NCBI GenBank assembly: GCA_001804805.1
Contig: MHBH01000026.1
Coordinates: 124,001 to 188,000, forward strand
Source: Lentisphaerae bacterium GWF2_49_21
GTDB lineage: Bacteria > Verrucomicrobiota > Lentisphaeria > Victivallales > GWF2-50-93
DNA length: 64,000 bases
Direction: 5' to 3'
Within the stretch, counting starts at the first letter, position 1; each line of letters opens with the position of its first letter. Positions 61,477 to 64,000 of this stretch are shown here, piece by piece. The translations under genes and the position numbers were made by a program. The notes beneath the pieces were generated by a model. The model saw nothing but the letters and a program-made list of their open reading frames with translations, was not told where the DNA came from and searched no databases.

Positions 61477-62418
61477 ATGAATGAAGGCATCAGCCAGTAT
61501 ATTGGTTATGGCTTGTTTTTGGGAGCTATAATTCTTGCCTATCTTACTTCATCGCTGATTACGAAAAAGCTGAAAGTTATTATTGATAATAAACCGACGA
61601 CAGTCCAATCAGCTACACTGAAATATAAATTGACACTCTGGACTTGCAGATTACTACCACCAATATGCCTTCTCATATTTATTGAATTTAAAATCCTTGA
61701 CGCACTTAAAAATCCATTTGCAGATGTTTTGTCAATATTTTTCATGCTATCATTTTTCCCATATCTTGCATTAACGTGTTTCTTTATTCCAGCTCTATAT
61801 CTTGTTTTAAATGATAAGTATAGTGATTTTAAATATATTATCTACGCTTACTGCTTTGGCTTATTCACATGGGGAATCGCTCCAACTGTTTATTATTGGA
61901 TTAAAATTGACAAGATTTTAGAAAATATGATTCGGAGCCAAGGTCGCATCCCACCTGTTCCCTATGGATTGGGCGAAGATATAAAGACCCCTCCGTATGA
62001 CTATTTGCCTGTTTTAAAAGAAGAAATTGATTTAATTAACCATTGGCGATTTCAAGGAGTAAATTATATCTCCAGCTACATAAGCAAGCCTGATAATCCA
62101 CCATCATTGACAAATCTTGATGAAGCTTTCCTCCTTTGGAGAAATCAATCAAGCGATTCAAAACCCAACGTAAATGATTTCACAAATGGATTGTCTATTT
62201 TATTCGCAGATTGTTTTTTTGCTGAAACAGATTGTCAGTGGGTATTGGTGGATGTCCAGCTTGAAACACATTTGGCTGTGTTCCATAAGAAAAGTGGATG
62301 TAGTGTGAATGTCAGAGATATTTTTGCAAAAAGGATACAGAATACTGAACCCTGGATAAAATCATTGTTTCATGCAATTTCAAAAGATATAAATAGCAAA
62401 ATACAACAGTCCCGGTAA
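61477..62418 (+). CDS. AT-rich membrane protein with DUF3806-like C-terminus
   Basis: 313 residues. Four hydrophobic helices in the first half (about 10-25, 50-70, 85-112 and 120-142). The C-terminal part 'LDEAFLLWRNQSS...VNDFTNGLSILFADCFFAETDCQWVLVDVQLETHLAVFHKKSGCSVNVRDIFAKRI' resembles DUF3806-type domains found near immunity and polymorphic-toxin loci. The gene is clearly more A/T-rich than its neighbours, suggesting acquisition. The function is unknown. Confidence 0.65.
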   Translation: MNEGISQYIGYGLFLGAIILAYLTSSLITKKLKVIIDNKPTTVQSATLKYKLTLWTCRLLPPICLLIFIEFKILDALKNPFADVLSIFFMLSFFPYLALTCFFIPALYLVLNDKYSDFKYIIYAYCFGLFTWGIAPTVYYWIKIDKILENMIRSQGRIPPVPYGLGEDIKTPPYDYLPVLKEEIDLINHWRFQGVNYISSYISKPDNPPSLTNLDEAFLLWRNQSSDSKPNVNDFTNGLSILFADCFFAETDCQWVLVDVQLETHLAVFHKKSGCSVNVRDIFAKRIQNTEPWIKSLFHAISKDINSKIQQSR

Positions 62419-62421
62419 ACA

Positions 62422-62580
62422 TCAAGAAAGTGCTTGTTTCATAACGCTGTCTTTGTAGGGAAATAAATTCTTAATAGCATATAACATTGCATACGCTCCA
62501 TCTCCGGGTGCAGGCAAGTCTATGTTCGCGAAAAATGTCCCCTCTGTTATTCCGTCCAGCATGTCTTTGGATTTGTGCAT
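62422..62580 (-). CDS. 52-aa protein translationally coupled to the DUF4143 ATPase
   Basis: The ATPase stop and the ATG of this frame share bases (TAATG). It encodes MHKSKDMLDGITEGTFFANI, then DLPAPGDGAYAMLYAIKNLFP and a short tail, ending in TGA at 62422. It has convincing residue composition but no family I recognise. It may be a partner of the ATPase or the surviving start of a longer gene. Confidence 0.55.
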   Translation of the reverse strand: MHKSKDMLDGITEGTFFANIDLPAPGDGAYAMLYAIKNLFPYKDSVMKQALS

Positions 62581-63818
62581 TACAGGTCTTTCCAGGATAT
62601 GGCTGTCACCTTGTCGGCTATCTGCATGGGTCTTCTGCAGCGGCAGACAATAAAGCCCTTTCGACAGGCCTTCTTGTTCTCGTCAATGAACCTGACAAGA
62701 TGCCTGGCATCGCCTGCAGTGGGGGTTTCCGTCCATTTCACTTCCACTGGTACCAGCGAGCCGTCTGCAAGTTCAACGATGAAATCTATTTCAAAACCAT
62801 CTTTTGTGCGCATGTAGAAAAGCCTGCCATTGCCGATGTAGCCGAGTCTTTTCCAAAGTTCAATGCCAACCCATTGTTCAAAAACAGGACCTGGATTCGC
62901 CATGATAGTCTGCGGGGATGGAAGAAGACCGGCCGCCGAATTCCTTACCCCGGTGTCAAACAACAGGAATTTAGGAGTTGAAAGAAGATTCTTCCTCTGG
63001 CTTTTGGAGAAGGCGCTGACGAAAAAGCCTATGAACATGTCCTCAAGGAGCTGGTAATGGGATTTTACCGTCGGAATTGATATTCCTGTAACATTGGAAA
63101 TTGCAGTGTAGTTGAGGATGTTGCCTGATTCGATTGCGGCAAGACGGAGAAAACGCAGGAAACCTCCCCAGTCCTTCACGAGTGATTCCCTTCTTATTTC
63201 CTCTTCGAGATGAATAGCTGAATAGGATTCCAGTATGTTGGGACGATCGCGTTCTTCGGCCGTTACCACCCCCGGAAGAGAGCCATACGCAAGCCGGTTC
63301 TCAATTGGCCATTCGTGGAAAGGCTTCAGTCTTATCTTTTCAGGCCAATCCAATGAAAGCGGGAATATTTTCTCGCTTGGCGAGGAAGCAGGCTGTTCAG
63401 GAAGGACAAGGGGGAACAAATGATGCAGGAAGCTCCTTCCTGGAAGCAGGTTTGTTCCGGCTTTACGCAGTTTGCGGGCTGAACTTCCGCACAAGATGAA
63501 TTTCCATCTGTGACGATCATTGTCATAAAGATGCTGTACGGCGTCAAATATGGATGGGACGAACTGGACTTCATCGACAAATACGGTTTTAGATTTGTTT
63601 GAACGGGGTATTGCCAGGCAGATGCTTTTGAACTCGTCCGGATTGGAGAGATGGCGCATCCTTTCTCCAGGATCGGAAAGGTCGATGACAAGCGCATCGG
63701 CGGGAAGAAGTGATTTGATCAGGGTGGATTTTCCCGTCTGCCGGGCACCGAAAAGAATATGGACGAACGGGCGTTCCATCTTTTCGGACATTATTGAGGC
63801 GTACCAGCGGGTATACAT
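62580..63818 (-). CDS. AAA ATPase with DUF4143 domain
   Basis: 412 residues: ILFGARQTGKSTLIKSLLP (Walker A), KTVFVDEVQFVPSIFDAVQHLYD (Walker B), ILCGSSARKLRKAGTNLLPGR (sensor 1), an HTH-like NYTAISNVTGISIPTVKSHYQLLEDMF, and the C-terminal DUF4143 nuclease-like part (FEQWVGIELWKRL, DGFEIDFIVEL, VPVEVKW, resembling the D-ExK nuclease core). These are widespread, often multicopy proteins of uncertain role. AGGAG SD. Two palindromic operators lie upstream. Confidence 0.88.
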   Translation of the reverse strand: MYTRWYASIMSEKMERPFVHILFGARQTGKSTLIKSLLPADALVIDLSDPGERMRHLSNPDEFKSICLAIPRSNKSKTVFVDEVQFVPSIFDAVQHLYDNDRHRWKFILCGSSARKLRKAGTNLLPGRSFLHHLFPLVLPEQPASSPSEKIFPLSLDWPEKIRLKPFHEWPIENRLAYGSLPGVVTAEERDRPNILESYSAIHLEEEIRRESLVKDWGGFLRFLRLAAIESGNILNYTAISNVTGISIPTVKSHYQLLEDMFIGFFVSAFSKSQRKNLLSTPKFLLFDTGVRNSAAGLLPSPQTIMANPGPVFEQWVGIELWKRLGYIGNGRLFYMRTKDGFEIDFIVELADGSLVPVEVKWTETPTAGDARHLVRFIDENKKACRKGFIVCRCRRPMQIADKVTAISWKDL

Positions 63819-63834
63819 GGATATCTCCTTCTAA

Positions 63835-63888
63835 TATAAAGATGACTTTATAAAAGAGCTACTAATATAAAGCGCACTTTATATTAGT
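63835..63888 (-). promoter_or_regulatory. Two palindromic operator-like sites upstream of the DUF4143 ATPase
   Basis: TATAAAG-ATGA-CTTTATA (63835-63852) and ACTAATATAAAG-CGCA-CTTTATATTAGT (63861-63888). The second is a perfect 12-4-12 palindrome. Both share the TATAAAG half-site with a 4-base centre, pointing to one dimeric regulator, possibly the ATPase's own HTH part. Confidence 0.65.
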
Positions 63889-64000
63889 CAAGTCAATCAT
63901 GGAGATTATTCCGGCATTTCCTCGGCGTGTTTCTTCGTTTAACGATCTTTTATCTTTCCTGAACACTGACACCTGAACACTGGCAATTGCTGGATTTTGC
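63889..64000. other. Right edge, no gene
   Basis: Ends in 'ctgaacactgacacctgaacactgg', a simple dispersed repeat. No coding sequence is supported. Confidence 0.4.

Overview
The window is chromosomal DNA of an anaerobic or microaerobic bacterium of moderate GC. I infer a PVC-superphylum organism, most likely Lentisphaerota/Victivallales-like. The reasons are a polysaccharide-acting secreted enzyme and a sialate O-acetylesterase, an oxygen-defence set without catalase or SOD, abundant GTAG-footed REP-type palindromes, and strong use of AGG arginine codons. This placement is inference, not proof.

Layout. 1-660: end of a ribosomal operon (rpmJ, first codons of rpsM) and a small zinc-ribbon gene. 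0.77-7.9 kb: a secreted pectate-lyase-like protein, a Nif3-like protein, biosynthetic arginine decarboxylase (speA) and sialate O-acetylesterase. 7.9-9.0 kb: two gene cassettes joined by a 60-bp integron-type attC site, with no integrase. 9.4-15.4 kb: housekeeping genes (ribF, coaX, trpF) with a membrane-tethered MerR-type regulator. 15.5-26.2 kb: a poly-N-acetylglucosamine operon (pgaABCD) followed by an HD-GYP phosphodiesterase and an SBP-GAF sensor, with a divergent ferritin-like/GGDEF diguanylate cyclase. Together these form a local c-di-GMP synthesis, degradation and effector unit. 26.5-29.7 kb: the fabH-plsX-rpmF-DUF177-coaD block.

29.8-40.6 kb is the most unusual region: a type I-C CRISPR-Cas locus with 11 repeats and 10 spacers, enclosed by two near-identical ~47-bp direct repeats. 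The effector genes cas3-cas5-cas8c-cas7 are bordered by in-frame fragments of a different cas3 (first ~37 codons, upstream) and a different cas7 (last ~30-40 codons, downstream). I read this as an effector module that replaced an older I-C module in place, leaving scars at both ends. Between cas7 and cas4 lie a BRO-N/DinD-like gene and an unknown 100-aa gene, joined to cas4 and cas1 by overlapping start and stop codons.

40.6-48.9 kb: a DJ-1/PfpI protein, tgt, an SGNH hydrolase, DUF2752, a 295-bp inverted-repeat element, two tandem paralogous membrane proteins, a radical SAM protein, a methyltransferase, a 26-aa lipopeptide and a MarC protein. 49.0-52.6 kb: an oxidative-stress/iron cluster (Fur/PerR-type regulator with operator and promoter, rubrerythrin, superoxide reductase, ferritin, flavodiiron protein, rubredoxin), followed by a 309-bp MITE with a TTTA target duplication. 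52.9-64 kb: a TIGR02757-type protein, a heavy-metal permease, a Gld-type ABC exporter (ATPase, permease, GldG, DUF4340), a glycosyltransferase family 9 gene carrying a REP pair in frame, an AT-rich membrane protein, and a DUF4143 ATPase with palindromic operators and a coupled 52-aa gene.

A 13-bp palindrome, TGCGAAnTTCGCA, recurs far above chance, mostly inside native genes. I found none in the segments judged to be foreign. I saw no tRNA or rRNA genes.
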